DNA from: Bacillota bacterium | GTDB lineage: Bacteria > Bacillota > Clostridia > Oscillospirales > Acutalibacteraceae | DNA length: 34,467 nucleotides | Reading direction: 5' to 3' | NCBI GenBank assembly: GCA_023397245.1 | Contig: JAEWUH010000211.1 | Coordinates: 1-34,467 of the forward strand | In this document: positions 15,894 through 23,596 of the stretch, piece by piece | Position numbering within the stretch: position 1 is the first letter of the stretch | How the letters are laid out: every line of letters starts with the position of its first letter | Notes under the pieces: generated by a model | What the model was told of the DNA's origin: nothing | The model's input: the letters and a program-made list of their open reading frames with translations, nothing else | The model's database searches: none | Translations under genes and position numbers: made by a program

Positions 15894-16085
15894 GTGGCAG
15901 AAACTATTGCGCTGTGCGGCGCAGGGGAAGAAATCGCACGTGCGCTGGAGCAATACAGCGGATGCCGCATCCTGCGCTTTTGCGACGAGAGTACTAGCCA
16001 AAGACCGCACAGGCTGAAACCTGTGCGGTCTTTTATGTGCGCGGGAACAGGCATAAAATTGACGGCTCTCGCAATACCGTTTTGA
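15894..16085 (+). pseudogene. Short open frame, probably a truncated gene start
   Basis: A GTG start with GGGAGG seven bases upstream opens a 63-codon frame. The first ~33 residues (AETIALCGAGEEIARALEQY, ending RILRFCDES) look like the beginning of a folded nucleotide-binding or sugar-binding protein. The frame then runs straight through a perfect terminator at 16000-16033. A real gene would normally stop before such a terminator, so this is more likely a deletion remnant than an intact small gene. I do not recognise the family. 16035-16178 holds nothing else I can identify. Confidence 0.35.
16000..16034 (+). terminator. Strong intrinsic terminator
   Basis: A perfect 14-bp stem (AAAGACCGCACAGG at 16000-16013 with its complement at 16020-16033), a 6-base loop and a TTTT end. 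Confidence 0.88.
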
Positions 16086-16178
16086 TGAACAATAAACTTT
16101 TTATGACCAGCGCGCCTATGATGAAATCAAACTGCGAGGGCTTTCGCCAGGCAGGTAAATACCCGTTGTAAGATCTAT

Positions 16179-17510
16179 TTATTTCAGTAGATTGCATTTT
16201 TTTAAAGTGTGATATAGGATAAATAGAATTATCAATATAGCTATACCAACGATAATACTAATACGTTCTCCTGTAAAAAAGGCAATACCAATAATCATAA
16301 GTATTAATACAGTCTCAAATACATTAGTAAAAGGGTATCCGTATGCTTTGTATTTCAATTTTTCCGGGTTTTCTGCCAAAGTCTTTTTCCTATAAAAATA
16401 GTGTGTAATGGTAATGGTGAGCCAATTAAAAAGTGCTAAAAATCCGCTGGAAGTTGCAAGAATGACAAAAACCTGATCAGGAAGTACATAAGATAAAACT
16501 GCGGTAAGAAGTAATGCCAGACTACTTAAAACCAGTGCAAAAATAGGCACACCATTTCTATTTGTGTTTGAAAACAATTTTGGGGCCTGTTTATCGCGGC
16601 TGAGTGAACTTATCATTCTGGATGAACTATACATTGATGAATTTAAACCGGAAAGTGCAGCGGTCAACACAATAAAGTTCAAAATATTATCGGAATATGG
16701 AATATGCAGACGATTTAGGATTGAAACAAATGGACTCTCCATTGGAGAGAGAGAATTCCAAGGAGTCAGCCACGTTATTAGGAAGATAGAAAGTCCAAAC
16801 AAACTTATGACACTGAAAATGATTATATTAATTGCAGAAGGGGCGTCTTTTTCAGGTCGATCCATATCAACAATTGCTAAGCCGATAATACCTGTACCGG
16901 TATAAGAAAACATTACAAGTATCATGGAAGCAAATATTCCCTTGAAGCCTTTCGGCAGTAATCCTTCCACGGATGAGAAGGGATTGACTTGATGCTCAAT
17001 CGGTACTATTTTGAATAGAATCAATATTCCAAGAATTACGAATAGAAATAATGCGATAACTTTTACGGATGCAAGAAGACTCTCAATTTTGCCAAGGTTA
17101 CGCAAATCATTAAAATTAATGAAAGTCATAATTACGGTATAAATAACACAAAACACCCATAGAGGTATTCCGGTAAACCAATAGCGTGTGAAGATAGCTG
17201 CTGCAGCGACTTCGCTGGCCATACCTAATACACCGCTAAGCCAAAACATCCACCCGTTTACAAATCCCATCCATGGACCAAATATTTCTGTAGCATGTAC
17301 CCGAAAAGCACCAGGAGCAGGATTTAGAATCGACATTTCTGTTACAAACATAACTTCAATAGCCATAATGACACCGCCGATAAGATAAGCAAAAACAGCG
17401 GCCGGTCCGGCATTTAAGATTACGGTTGAGCTTCCTAGAAATATTCCAGAGCCTATAATATTTCCAAGTGACATGATAATCAGATTATTCTTATTAAATT
17501 TTGCTTTCAT
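16179..17510 (-). CDS. APC-superfamily amino acid permease
   Basis: A 443-residue membrane transporter with about 12 hydrophobic helices. TM1 carries the unwound substrate-binding signature NIIGSGIFLG of the amino acid-polyamine-organocation family, and the consensus GWMFWLSGVLGMASEVAAAA region follows. Length is normal. The substrate cannot be told from sequence; exchangers and proton symporters of amino acids share these motifs. The gene is monocistronic by position. Its upstream gap (17511-17832) contains a hairpin, one copy of the dispersed repeat and the arsR promoter. Confidence 0.93.
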   Translation of the reverse strand: MKAKFNKNNLIIMSLGNIIGSGIFLGSSTVILNAGPAAVFAYLIGGVIMAIEVMFVTEMSILNPAPGAFRVHATEIFGPWMGFVNGWMFWLSGVLGMASEVAAAAIFTRYWFTGIPLWVFCVIYTVIMTFINFNDLRNLGKIESLLASVKVIALFLFVILGILILFKIVPIEHQVNPFSSVEGLLPKGFKGIFASMILVMFSYTGTGIIGLAIVDMDRPEKDAPSAINIIIFSVISLFGLSIFLITWLTPWNSLSPMESPFVSILNRLHIPYSDNILNFIVLTAALSGLNSSMYSSSRMISSLSRDKQAPKLFSNTNRNGVPIFALVLSSLALLLTAVLSYVLPDQVFVILATSSGFLALFNWLTITITHYFYRKKTLAENPEKLKYKAYGYPFTNVFETVLILMIIGIAFFTGERISIIVGIAILIILFILYHTLKKCNLLK

Positions 17511-17598
17511 AATATGTTACCTTTCCGTATGCACATTAAACTCGTTTTAGTATATTCATTCTATTTTCAATTATTTGGATAGCTTCATTATATAAAGT

Positions 17599-17639
17599 AA
17601 ATGAAGCAGCTCGGTATAAACCAAGTTGCTTCATTTTTT
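17599..17639 (+). terminator. Terminator-like hairpin between divergent genes
   Basis: AAATGAAGCAGC (17599-17610) pairs with GTTGCTTCATTT (17625-17636), and a T-run follows on the plus strand. No rightward gene ends here, so it either insulates the arsR operon or is left from a lost gene. Confidence 0.6.
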
Positions 17640-17688
17640 AAGCTTTATAAAATTACTTAATATAAAATAATTTGATTATGTTTCAAAC

Positions 17689-17715
17689 GAATATCATAAA
17701 CATTATGCGAAGTTC
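17689..17715 (+). repeat. Dispersed repeat, copy A
   Basis: GAATAT followed by the 20-bp core CATAAACATTATGCGAAGTT and a C. It is identical over 27 bp to copy C at 21809-21835. It lies between the amino acid permease and arsR. Confidence 0.85.
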
Positions 17716-17763
17716 AAAAAATATTATATGGAACTCATGGATAGATATTTTTGAATAACTACA

Positions 17764-17812
17764 TTGACAAAAATAGATTTGAAGCATATACTGTAGTTAA
17801 TAAATCGATTAA
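17764..17812 (+). promoter_or_regulatory. arsR promoter and likely ArsR operator
   Basis: TTGACA (17764-17769), 17 bp, TATACT (17787-17792): a near-consensus promoter 40 bp before the arsR ATG. Just downstream is the imperfect palindrome TTAATAAATCGATTAA (17797-17812), covering the expected transcription start. This is where an ArsR repressor would bind. Confidence 0.75.
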
Positions 17813-17832
17813 ACTAGATTTGAGGTGATCCT

Positions 17833-18150
17833 ATGGAACACACATACGCTGGGGAGGCAAAGGTTTTTAAAGCTTTTTGCGATGAAAATCGTCTGCGAAT
17901 ATTAGAGATGCTTCGGAGTGGTGAAAAATGTGCGTGCAAGCTGCTTGAAAATTTAGATATCGGGCAGTCGACGCTGTCACACCATATGAAGATTCTATGT
18001 GATGCAGGTATTGTGGAAGGAAGAACCGAAGGAAAGTGGACGCACTATTCTATTAGTGAAAAGGGGTGCGCCTATGCGAAAGAGCTTCTGAATATTGTTA
18101 CCAATACGGGCGTCTCAAATTCAGCTAATACCTGTAATTGCTCTAAATAG
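17833..18150 (+). CDS. ArsR/SmtB-family metalloregulatory repressor
   Basis: 105 residues with the winged-helix core (ENRLRILEMLRSGEK, then IGQSTLSHHMKILCDAGIVEGR). The classical ELCVCDLL metal-binding loop is represented by EKCACKLLENL, giving Cys33 and Cys35. A C-terminal CNC (101, 103) and Cys16 could add ligands. As in ArsR, metalloid binding would release DNA and switch on the operon. It is the first gene, followed by a small hairpin and the permease. Arsenite or antimonite is the likeliest ligand given the downstream genes; the ligand itself is not proven by sequence. Confidence 0.93.
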   Translation: MEHTYAGEAKVFKAFCDENRLRILEMLRSGEKCACKLLENLDIGQSTLSHHMKILCDAGIVEGRTEGKWTHYSISEKGCAYAKELLNIVTNTGVSNSANTCNCSK

Positions 18151-18153
18151 AGT

Positions 18154-18182
18154 AAAGCCATCCAAGCAGATGGCTTTCTTTA
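18154..18182 (+). terminator. Hairpin between arsR and the permease gene
   Basis: AAAGCCATC (18154-18162) and GATGGCTTT (18169-18177) form a 9-bp stem followed by TCTTT. It is probably a partial terminator that lowers expression of downstream genes relative to the repressor. Confidence 0.65.
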
Positions 18183-18236
18183 AGCCTTACATATCTATAT
18201 TTATCAATATGAAGTGATGAGAAAGTAGGACAACTT

Positions 18237-19250
18237 ATGCAAATCTTAGAAGAAATCTGGTTGTTTTTCCAGAATCAAATTCTTGGAATGAAATGGCTCA
18301 ATACAGTCATCGGAAATGTGATAACCACTTTTGGCCTTGATATAAATGGGCGGTTGGGTGGAAGTATACAGTTCTTTATCTATGATACTATTAAAATCTT
18401 TATTCTCTTATCTGTTTTAATCTTTATCATCTCGTATATTCAGAGTCACTTTCCACCGGAAAGAACAAAAAAGATACTTGGACGGTTTCATGGCATAGTA
18501 GCAAATTCTCTTGCCGCATTGCTTGGAACGGTCACACCTTTTTGCTCGTGCTCATCGATTCCGTTGTTCATTGGGTTTTCCAGTGCTGGACTGCCGGTTG
18601 GCGTGACCTTTTCTTTTCTGATTTCATCTCCTCTGGTTGATCTCGGGTCTTTAATTTTACTCATGAGCATTTTTGGCGGAAAAATTGCAATTGCCTATGT
18701 CATTGTCGGACTGATTTTAGCGGTAATAGGCGGTACACTTATAGAGAAATTTGGGATGGAAAAATACGTGGAAGACTTTGTGAAATCCGCCGGAAACGTC
18801 GATATTGAAAGGCCGGAACTGACACGAAAAGACCGGATGATTTATGCAAAGGATCAGGTTTTAGCAACCGTCAAAAAGGTATCACCTTATATTTTCGTTG
18901 GTGTTGGCATTGGAGCGGTTATTCACAATCTGATTCCGGAAGCATGGATACAATCAATACTTGGCGGTAATAATCCGTTTTCAGTAATCTTAGCAACTCT
19001 TGTAGGTGTTCCAATGTACGCGGACATTTTCGGGACGATTCCAGTTGCGGAAAGCTTGTTTGCTAAAGGCGCAGGATTGGGCACGATATTATCTTTTATG
19101 ATGGCGGTTACTGCTTTGAGCTTGCCCTCTATAATTATGTTGCGTAAAGCAGTAAAGCCCAAATTACTAGGAGTCTTTGTGGGTATTGTTACCGTAGGAA
19201 TTATGATTATAGGTTATCTCTTTAATACGTTCCAATTTTTATTTATTTAG
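18237..19250 (+). CDS. YraQ/ArsP-type permease (DUF318)
   Basis: A 337-residue membrane protein with about eight helices. The family signature TPFCSCSSIPLFIGF is intact in TM3-4, with its CSC cysteines, and a second half repeats the pattern (ATLVGVPMYADIFGTIPVAESL). Members of this family export trivalent organoarsenicals (ArsP) or are permeases of unknown substrate found with ArsR. AGGA lies 6-7 bases before the ATG. It is two bases from overlapping the next gene's ribosome-binding site, so the operon is tight. Efflux of a soft metalloid or thiol conjugate is the natural reading. Confidence 0.9.
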   Translation: MQILEEIWLFFQNQILGMKWLNTVIGNVITTFGLDINGRLGGSIQFFIYDTIKIFILLSVLIFIISYIQSHFPPERTKKILGRFHGIVANSLAALLGTVTPFCSCSSIPLFIGFSSAGLPVGVTFSFLISSPLVDLGSLILLMSIFGGKIAIAYVIVGLILAVIGGTLIEKFGMEKYVEDFVKSAGNVDIERPELTRKDRMIYAKDQVLATVKKVSPYIFVGVGIGAVIHNLIPEAWIQSILGGNNPFSVILATLVGVPMYADIFGTIPVAESLFAKGAGLGTILSFMMAVTALSLPSIIMLRKAVKPKLLGVFVGIVTVGIMIIGYLFNTFQFLFI

Positions 19251-19261
19251 GAGTGAATTAT

Positions 19262-20029
19262 ATGGCAAAAACTTGGTATCCCGTCATTGACTATTCCGAA
19301 TGCAGAGAATGTGGTTCTTGTGTGAAAAAATGCGGTCATGGAGTGTATGATCAGGCGAAGGTTCCCTCTCCGGTGGTTGTACGACCGGAGTCCTGTGTCG
19401 ATCATTGCCATGGCTGTGGGAATTTATGTCCGCAGGGAGCAATTACCTATGTTGGAGACGATACAGGATGGCTGCCTCCCAATGGCAAAAAACAGGAAGA
19501 TGAAATGGTTTGTTGTTGCAGCAACGATGATAAAAAATCCGGGAAAAAAGTATTGATTGAATACCTATATCTTGATTTGCAAAGCTGCGACAGATGTATC
19601 GGAACTGATGTCGTTCTGGATGATGTTCTTTTGACCATCACACCGGCTTTAGCAATGGCTGGCTATGAGGTAGAACTTAAGAAAGTTGAAATAAAAACTG
19701 TTGAACTGGCGGAGCAATATCAATTTCTTGCATCTCCCACTATCCGTGTGAATGGGCGCGATATTTGTAAATCTGTTGCAGAAAATGCCTGTGGTTGCTG
19801 CAGTGATATCAGCGGTACATCCGTTGACTGCCGTGTGTTTGAATACGAAGGTGAAATCTGTGAGGTCCCGCCAAAAACCATGATCGCCGAAGCAATCCTG
19901 CAAAGTGTGTTTGGATCGCGTGACACTACTGACTGCCGCGGAGAATATCAATTGCCGCAAAATCTGAAAGACTTTTTTTATGGTAAAAGCAATAAATCAA
20001 AATGCTCTTGTTCAGGCAATTGCTGCTGA
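19262..20029 (+). CDS. Ferredoxin-DUF2703 fusion protein
   Basis: 255 residues in two parts. The N-terminal ~70 residues form a 2x[4Fe-4S] ferredoxin-like module (Cys14, 17, 20, 24, then CHGCGNLCPQGAITYVG). The C-terminal part (about 100-225) is DUF2703, a thioredoxin-like fold with LDLQSCDRCIGTD, CxxC and the ASPTIRVNGRDI cis-Pro-like segment. The tail is cysteine-rich (KCSCSGNCC). ATG 19262 is used because AGGAG (19249-19253) is eight bases upstream. Function is unknown; the redox modules suggest an electron or thiol relay for a metalloid handled by the neighbouring permease. Confidence 0.85.
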   Translation: MAKTWYPVIDYSECRECGSCVKKCGHGVYDQAKVPSPVVVRPESCVDHCHGCGNLCPQGAITYVGDDTGWLPPNGKKQEDEMVCCCSNDDKKSGKKVLIEYLYLDLQSCDRCIGTDVVLDDVLLTITPALAMAGYEVELKKVEIKTVELAEQYQFLASPTIRVNGRDICKSVAENACGCCSDISGTSVDCRVFEYEGEICEVPPKTMIAEAILQSVFGSRDTTDCRGEYQLPQNLKDFFYGKSNKSKCSCSGNCC

Positions 20030-20060
20030 TTACTAAGTTTCAAATTTAGGGGGTTATATT

Positions 20061-20468
20061 ATGGCACTGTTTGGTTTTGGAAAGAATAAAGAAGAAGTTA
20101 AGGAAGGGTGCGATTGTGGTGGAACTTGCAGCACACAGCCAAACTCTTTAAAGAAAGAAAGTAGCTGCTGCGGGGGCGAATGCAATGCAGAAACAATGGC
20201 ACAGGCTCAAATTGCAAAGACAGAGGGTGCTTCCGTTAAGGTACTTGGTTCTGGTTGTGCAAAGTGCAATGCATTGGAAGCAAGTACAAAATCCGCTCTT
20301 GAGCAGCTTGGAATGGATTCTGCAATAGATCACGTTACAGACTTTACAAAGATTGCGTCTTATGGGGTGATGTCCACACCTGCTTTAGTTGTAGATGGAA
20401 AAGTTGTTTCTTATGGGAAAGTTTTAAAAACTGAGGAAGTAATAAAGATATTGCAAAAAATCAGGTGA
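20061..20468 (+). CDS. Thioredoxin-like redox-active disulfide protein
   Basis: A 135-residue small protein. The C-terminal ~78 residues are a TM0996/MTH895-type thioredoxin fold with the redox pair SGCAKCNAL (Cys66, Cys69) and the MSTPALVVDGKV cis-proline loop. The N-terminal ~45 residues add seven cysteines in CDCGGTC, SCCGGEC clusters that look like a metal-binding extension. It is the last gene of the arsR operon, with a terminator 16 bp downstream. It probably reduces the DUF2703 partner or the metalloid, by inference. Confidence 0.9.
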   Translation: MALFGFGKNKEEVKEGCDCGGTCSTQPNSLKKESSCCGGECNAETMAQAQIAKTEGASVKVLGSGCAKCNALEASTKSALEQLGMDSAIDHVTDFTKIASYGVMSTPALVVDGKVVSYGKVLKTEEVIKILQKIR

Positions 20469-20483
20469 TTTATAGACAAACAC

Positions 20484-20529
20484 AAATCACGTAAGATTGG
20501 CAACAAAGCCATTCTTACGTGATTTCTCT
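20484..20529 (+). terminator. Terminator of the arsR operon
   Basis: AAATCACGTAAGA (20484-20496) pairs with TCTTACGTGATTT (20513-20525), followed by CTCTT. Confidence 0.85.
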
Positions 20530-20550
20530 TATCTGCCAAAGGAATCCGAT

Positions 20551-20577
20551 CATAAACAAACTGCGAAGTTTCGATTA
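20551..20577 (+). repeat. Dispersed repeat, copy B (diverged)
   Basis: CATAAACA, three changed bases, TGCGAAGTT, then TCGATT. It shares the core with copies A and C, and the GAAGTTTCGATT ending with copy E. It lies downstream of the arsR operon terminator. Confidence 0.6.
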
Positions 20578-20609
20578 ACGTCTCGATTAAATAATCCAAG
20601 AAATAAAAT

Positions 20610-20915
20610 CTAAGTATCAATTCTTACCATCTCTGTAAGTGTTTTATTGCGGTATACTAAATCTTCTCGTGTAGTAAAACCTCTCTGTTCCCAAAAAGTA
20701 TTTCCTGTATGATTTCTGTCAAATACAACTAATGCCACTTTATTGATACCATTATTTTTCAATGCTTGTAATGCAGCATCAACTAATTTTGTTCCAATAC
20801 CTTGCTTTCTATATCTTGGACTCACTGCGGTAGCTACTTTACCTGCCGCGGTGATCGATATCATCGAGAAAAATGGTCTCACAGGCCTAAGACGCGATTT
20901 TAAAAAAGATGTCAT
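20610..20915 (-). pseudogene. GNAT acetyltransferase remnant (C-terminal part)
   Basis: Residues from about VATAVSPRYRKQGIGTKLV to the end (FDRNHTGNTFWEQRGFTTREDLVYR) are the acetyl-CoA-binding motif A and the C-terminal motif B of a GNAT enzyme. The N-terminal half of the domain is missing. The homology ends near 20850, where a different gene fragment begins on the other strand, so a deletion or rearrangement joined the two. The remaining frame to 20915 is not GNAT-like. Confidence 0.7.
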
Positions 20916-20982
20916 TGATACAATGATATGCTATTTGGATGGCTATCGTAAAAATCATAACGAGATACTTCCTGATAAATGA
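20851..20982 (+). pseudogene. C-terminal fragment of an unrecognised gene
   Basis: About 43 codons (IIEKNGLTGLRRDFKKDVID, then YLDGYRKNHNEILPDK) have the look of a real protein end, but nothing upstream in the frame matches. It abuts the GNAT remnant at about 20850. I do not recognise the family. Confidence 0.35.
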
Positions 20983-21014
20983 AATAGAATTTCTGCCAAA
21001 ATATCATTTTTATG

Positions 21015-21054
21015 TTCTGGAACAGGCCGCACTTTATACTAGCCTGTTCCAGAA
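21015..21054. repeat. 13-bp inverted repeat (hairpin)
   Basis: TTCTGGAACAGGC (21015-21027) and its exact complement (21042-21054) surround a 14-base loop. Neither side has a strong T-run. It lies between the fragments at 20.6-21.0 kb and the lipoprotein gene. Confidence 0.6.
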
Positions 21055-21179
21055 AAATATACATGTATTCGAAAAGGACATCATAATGATATAGTTTGCT
21101 CATACTGCACTTTTACATAATTTGCAATTAGACATAATGCATTCCAATCATCAGGATTATCGGCAGTAAATCCGAGAGC

Positions 21180-21725
21180 TTAGTGATTGGAGTTACTATA
21201 AATGCCACTTATAGTAGATGGTAAATCACTTTTGTTAACCACAACAATGTTAAAAAAGTAGTTTACATACCCGTATGTATTTAATGCGTAAATACCTGCA
21301 GAAGTATCAAAACTGTCTTGAATATTCAAAGTACTATTGTTTACAGTAATAGACTTGACATCAAAAGATTCGTTGTAATTTGGTTTAGCCCCGTTTATAA
21401 TCTGGGCGACAAGACATTGTGACGAAAAATCGACTGGAATGTAATAAGGTATACCAGGGCAATATTTTCCCATAAAATCATCCCAGTCAGTATCTGTCTG
21501 AATAATATGTGTGCCGACCATTTCATTAAATTTTGTATTATTCTCGCTAACAACCGTAAACCCTCGATAGAAATATTTAAATTGGATACCTTCAATCATG
21601 TTTACAGGTGAAGTGGAGTTATTAGAACTATCAGTAGGTTTGGATATCGAGGATGATGATGTACATCCGATGAACAGCATTGCAATCGTAAAAAACACAA
21701 CTATTATAGATAGATGCTTTTTCAT
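21180..21725 (-). CDS. Putative lipoprotein, unknown function
   Basis: 181 residues. A basic start (MKKH), a hydrophobic helix and the lipobox LFIGC (Cys21) mark a secreted lipoprotein anchored on the outer face of the membrane. A Ser/Asn-rich linker (about 22-42) leads to a soluble domain of about 140 residues with no motif I recognise. AGGAGG precedes the ATG. It is alone on its transcript. The domain has SFDVKSITVNNSTLNIQDSF-like strand patterns, suggesting a beta fold. In place it looks like isolated accessory cargo. Confidence 0.82.
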   Translation of the reverse strand: MKKHLSIIVVFFTIAMLFIGCTSSSSISKPTDSSNNSTSPVNMIEGIQFKYFYRGFTVVSENNTKFNEMVGTHIIQTDTDWDDFMGKYCPGIPYYIPVDFSSQCLVAQIINGAKPNYNESFDVKSITVNNSTLNIQDSFDTSAGIYALNTYGYVNYFFNIVVVNKSDLPSTISGIYSNSNH

Positions 21726-21808
21726 TAGTTTTCCTCCTAATTATAATGTTTGTTACGAAATGTCTATCATTCCACTTACATTATAAAATATCGGATTGTG
21801 CCATCAAA

Positions 21809-21904
21809 GAATATCATAAACATTATGCGAAGTTCGTTTTTTCTTTCCAGAGACACACGGCTAGTCTAATGCGCAGTTCAGAGAGCCTTCCGAACTTCGT
21901 ATAA
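21809..21904. repeat. Dispersed repeat, copy C, with inverted partner
   Basis: The 27-bp unit (21809-21835) is identical to copy A. Its TTATGCGAAGTTCG (21823-21836) has an inverted partner CGAACTTCGTATAA (21891-21904) with one mismatch, so the ~96-bp stretch can fold into a long hairpin. About 75 bp of it align with copy D. It lies between the lipoprotein gene and the SDR gene. Confidence 0.75.
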
Positions 21905-21952
21905 GAATTGTTTGCGTCCAATTATCGCTCCTCATGATAGCTGAAAATCTGC

Positions 21953-22753
21953 TCAGCGCTTTCTCATAATACGCTCTTTCAGAGAATCCGGAAGATGTAT
22001 TATCAACCTGAACATAAATGGAACGGCGACCTTATAGCGAGGCTTCAGCTTCTTTTTTTCAATAATTTTTGCAATCGTCGCAGCCGCTTCGTTGACAGGT
22101 GTCCGCTTTTGTATCTTTCGATAGTTCACATCCGCCTCATAAAAATGAGAATAACACGAATCGGGATTCGCGAGCAGGTCGCCTGAAGTACGGTCGAGTG
22201 TTTTAAAAAAATGGGTCTCGATGGGTCCAGGTTCGATTACAACGGTTTCTATATGAAAGCTGTGCAGTTCTAGCCGCAGTGCGTCGGTAATGGCTTCTAC
22301 CGCGTGTTTGGACGCGCAGTAAACCCCATTGATCGGTTGCACGAATTTTCCGGAAATAGAGCCAATGTTAATGATTCTGCCGGATTTATTCCTGCGCATT
22401 TCCGGTATAATAGCCTTGATTACATTCAGAATTCCAAATACATTCACGTCAAACACTTTTTTGGAATCCTCAACATTGACCTCTTCCAATGCGCCACGCA
22501 GGGAATAGCCCGCATTGTTGACAAGAAGATCAATTTTGTGGAACCGTGCAATTACCTTACTTACCGCATCGTCAACCGACTGCCTGTCTGTGACATCCAG
22601 CGCCAGCCTCATTGCCGCCTGCAGATCTTTGATTGAATTTACATCGCGTGCTGTTGCTACGACCATGTATCCTTTGTCGGTCAGAATTTGGCAAAGCTCC
22701 CGTCCGATTCCCGTCGAACATCCGGTAATGAGCGCAACTGTTTCTTTATTCAT
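21953..22753 (-). CDS. Short-chain dehydrogenase/reductase
   Basis: 266 residues of classical SDR type. The Rossmann cofactor motif TGCSTGIG is at about 10-17, the NNAG motif is present (LLVNNAGYSLRG), and the catalytic Ser-Tyr-Lys set is intact (NIGSISG, then GVYCASKHA). The alcohol or carbonyl substrate cannot be inferred. ATG 22753 has GGAGG nine bases upstream, so the slightly longer TTG frame is rejected. It is followed in the same direction, 69 bp upstream, by the Crp/Fnr-type gene, which reads first and may control it. Confidence 0.92.
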   Translation of the reverse strand: MNKETVALITGCSTGIGRELCQILTDKGYMVVATARDVNSIKDLQAAMRLALDVTDRQSVDDAVSKVIARFHKIDLLVNNAGYSLRGALEEVNVEDSKKVFDVNVFGILNVIKAIIPEMRRNKSGRIINIGSISGKFVQPINGVYCASKHAVEAITDALRLELHSFHIETVVIEPGPIETHFFKTLDRTSGDLLANPDSCYSHFYEADVNYRKIQKRTPVNEAAATIAKIIEKKKLKPRYKVAVPFMFRLIIHLPDSLKERIMRKR

Positions 22754-22822
22754 AATGATAGTCCTCCATTGCAAATCGTTTATTTACATCAATCATAATC
22801 CACATGGAGGCTTACTGCATTA

Positions 22823-23422
22823 TCATTTGATAAGATTAAGCTTTTTCCGAATTCTGCTCAATGTTACCGGAGTCATTCCCAGATAGGAAGCAAGCTGATA
22901 CTGCTTGATGCGTTTTTCAAGACCTGGATAATCGGCAAGAAACTGCTGATAGCGCTGCGCATTGCTCTGCAGGGTAAAACTGCTCGCGTGTTTCTCTTTC
23001 TTAACGAGCATGGCATCCACCATCTTCTTGTAAAAAAACAGAAGCTGATAGTTTTCTTCCATTATCTTTTCAAATTCAGAAATATGCGTAACAAGGATTT
23101 CACTATCCTCCAGCGCTTGAATCGAATATTTTGATTCTGTCTGACTGAGGTGCGCGTAATAGGAAAGTAGAATTTCGCCTTGAATGTAAAAGTACTTTGT
23201 GACATCATTTCCGGCCTGATCGATGTAGAACGAACGAAAGACACCTTTAAGAATAAGTCCAATGTCAGTCGACCGCTCGCCATCCTGTAAAAAGAAATCG
23301 TCTTTTCGGATCGACTTCGGTTTAAAAATTCTGCGTAAAATCGCGGCGTTTTTCTCATCCAGAGAAAACGCCGGGTTTGTTGGGAGATTCATTGCAAACT
23401 CATTGTGTATAGTTTCGTTCAT
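22823..23422 (-). CDS. Crp/Fnr-family transcriptional regulator
   Basis: 199 residues. The N-terminal ~120 residues form a cyclic-nucleotide-binding-type beta roll (RKDDFFLQDGERSTDIGLILKGVFR, reading over two stretches). The C-terminal HTH is YQLASYLGMTPVTLSRIRKKL. There are no cysteines placed as in FNR iron-sulfur proteins, so an oxygen-sensing cluster is unlikely. GGAGG precedes the ATG. Same direction as the SDR gene, with a 69-bp gap, so a two-gene operon with the SDR is plausible. Confidence 0.9.
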   Translation of the reverse strand: MNETIHNEFAMNLPTNPAFSLDEKNAAILRRIFKPKSIRKDDFFLQDGERSTDIGLILKGVFRSFYIDQAGNDVTKYFYIQGEILLSYYAHLSQTESKYSIQALEDSEILVTHISEFEKIMEENYQLLFFYKKMVDAMLVKKEKHASSFTLQSNAQRYQQFLADYPGLEKRIKQYQLASYLGMTPVTLSRIRKKLNLIK

Positions 23423-23492
23423 TTATCAAGCCTCCGGCCATAGTTGCCAAATAACCCATTTATTCGTACGTTTCTACTTTAGCAAACACTGC

Positions 23493-23570
23493 TCAGATCA
23501 GGATTCCATTGCAGTGATCAATTTCATGCTGGATAATCTGCGCCGGAAAGCCAGCAAAAGTTTGCTTCTG
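23493..23570 (-). pseudogene. Peptide deformylase remnant (extreme C-terminus)
   Basis: About 25 codons read FAGFPAQIIQHEIDHCNGILI then stop. HEIDH is the zinc-binding motif 3 of peptide deformylase, and AQIIQHE-DH-GIL is its usual context. The first two motifs (GxGxAAxQ, EGCLS) are absent, so only a scrap remains. Confidence 0.7.
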
Positions 23571-23596
23571 TTAGTTACGGCATACTGCTGCTACAC

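Noticed and set aside
15881..15900. GGCGGTACCGTGG resembling a T-box antiterminator sequence.
   Set aside because: Only about 60 nt of leader precede it, with no room for Stem I or a specifier loop, and the terminator is 100 bp away rather than adjacent. It is the ribosome-binding site and start region of the short frame.
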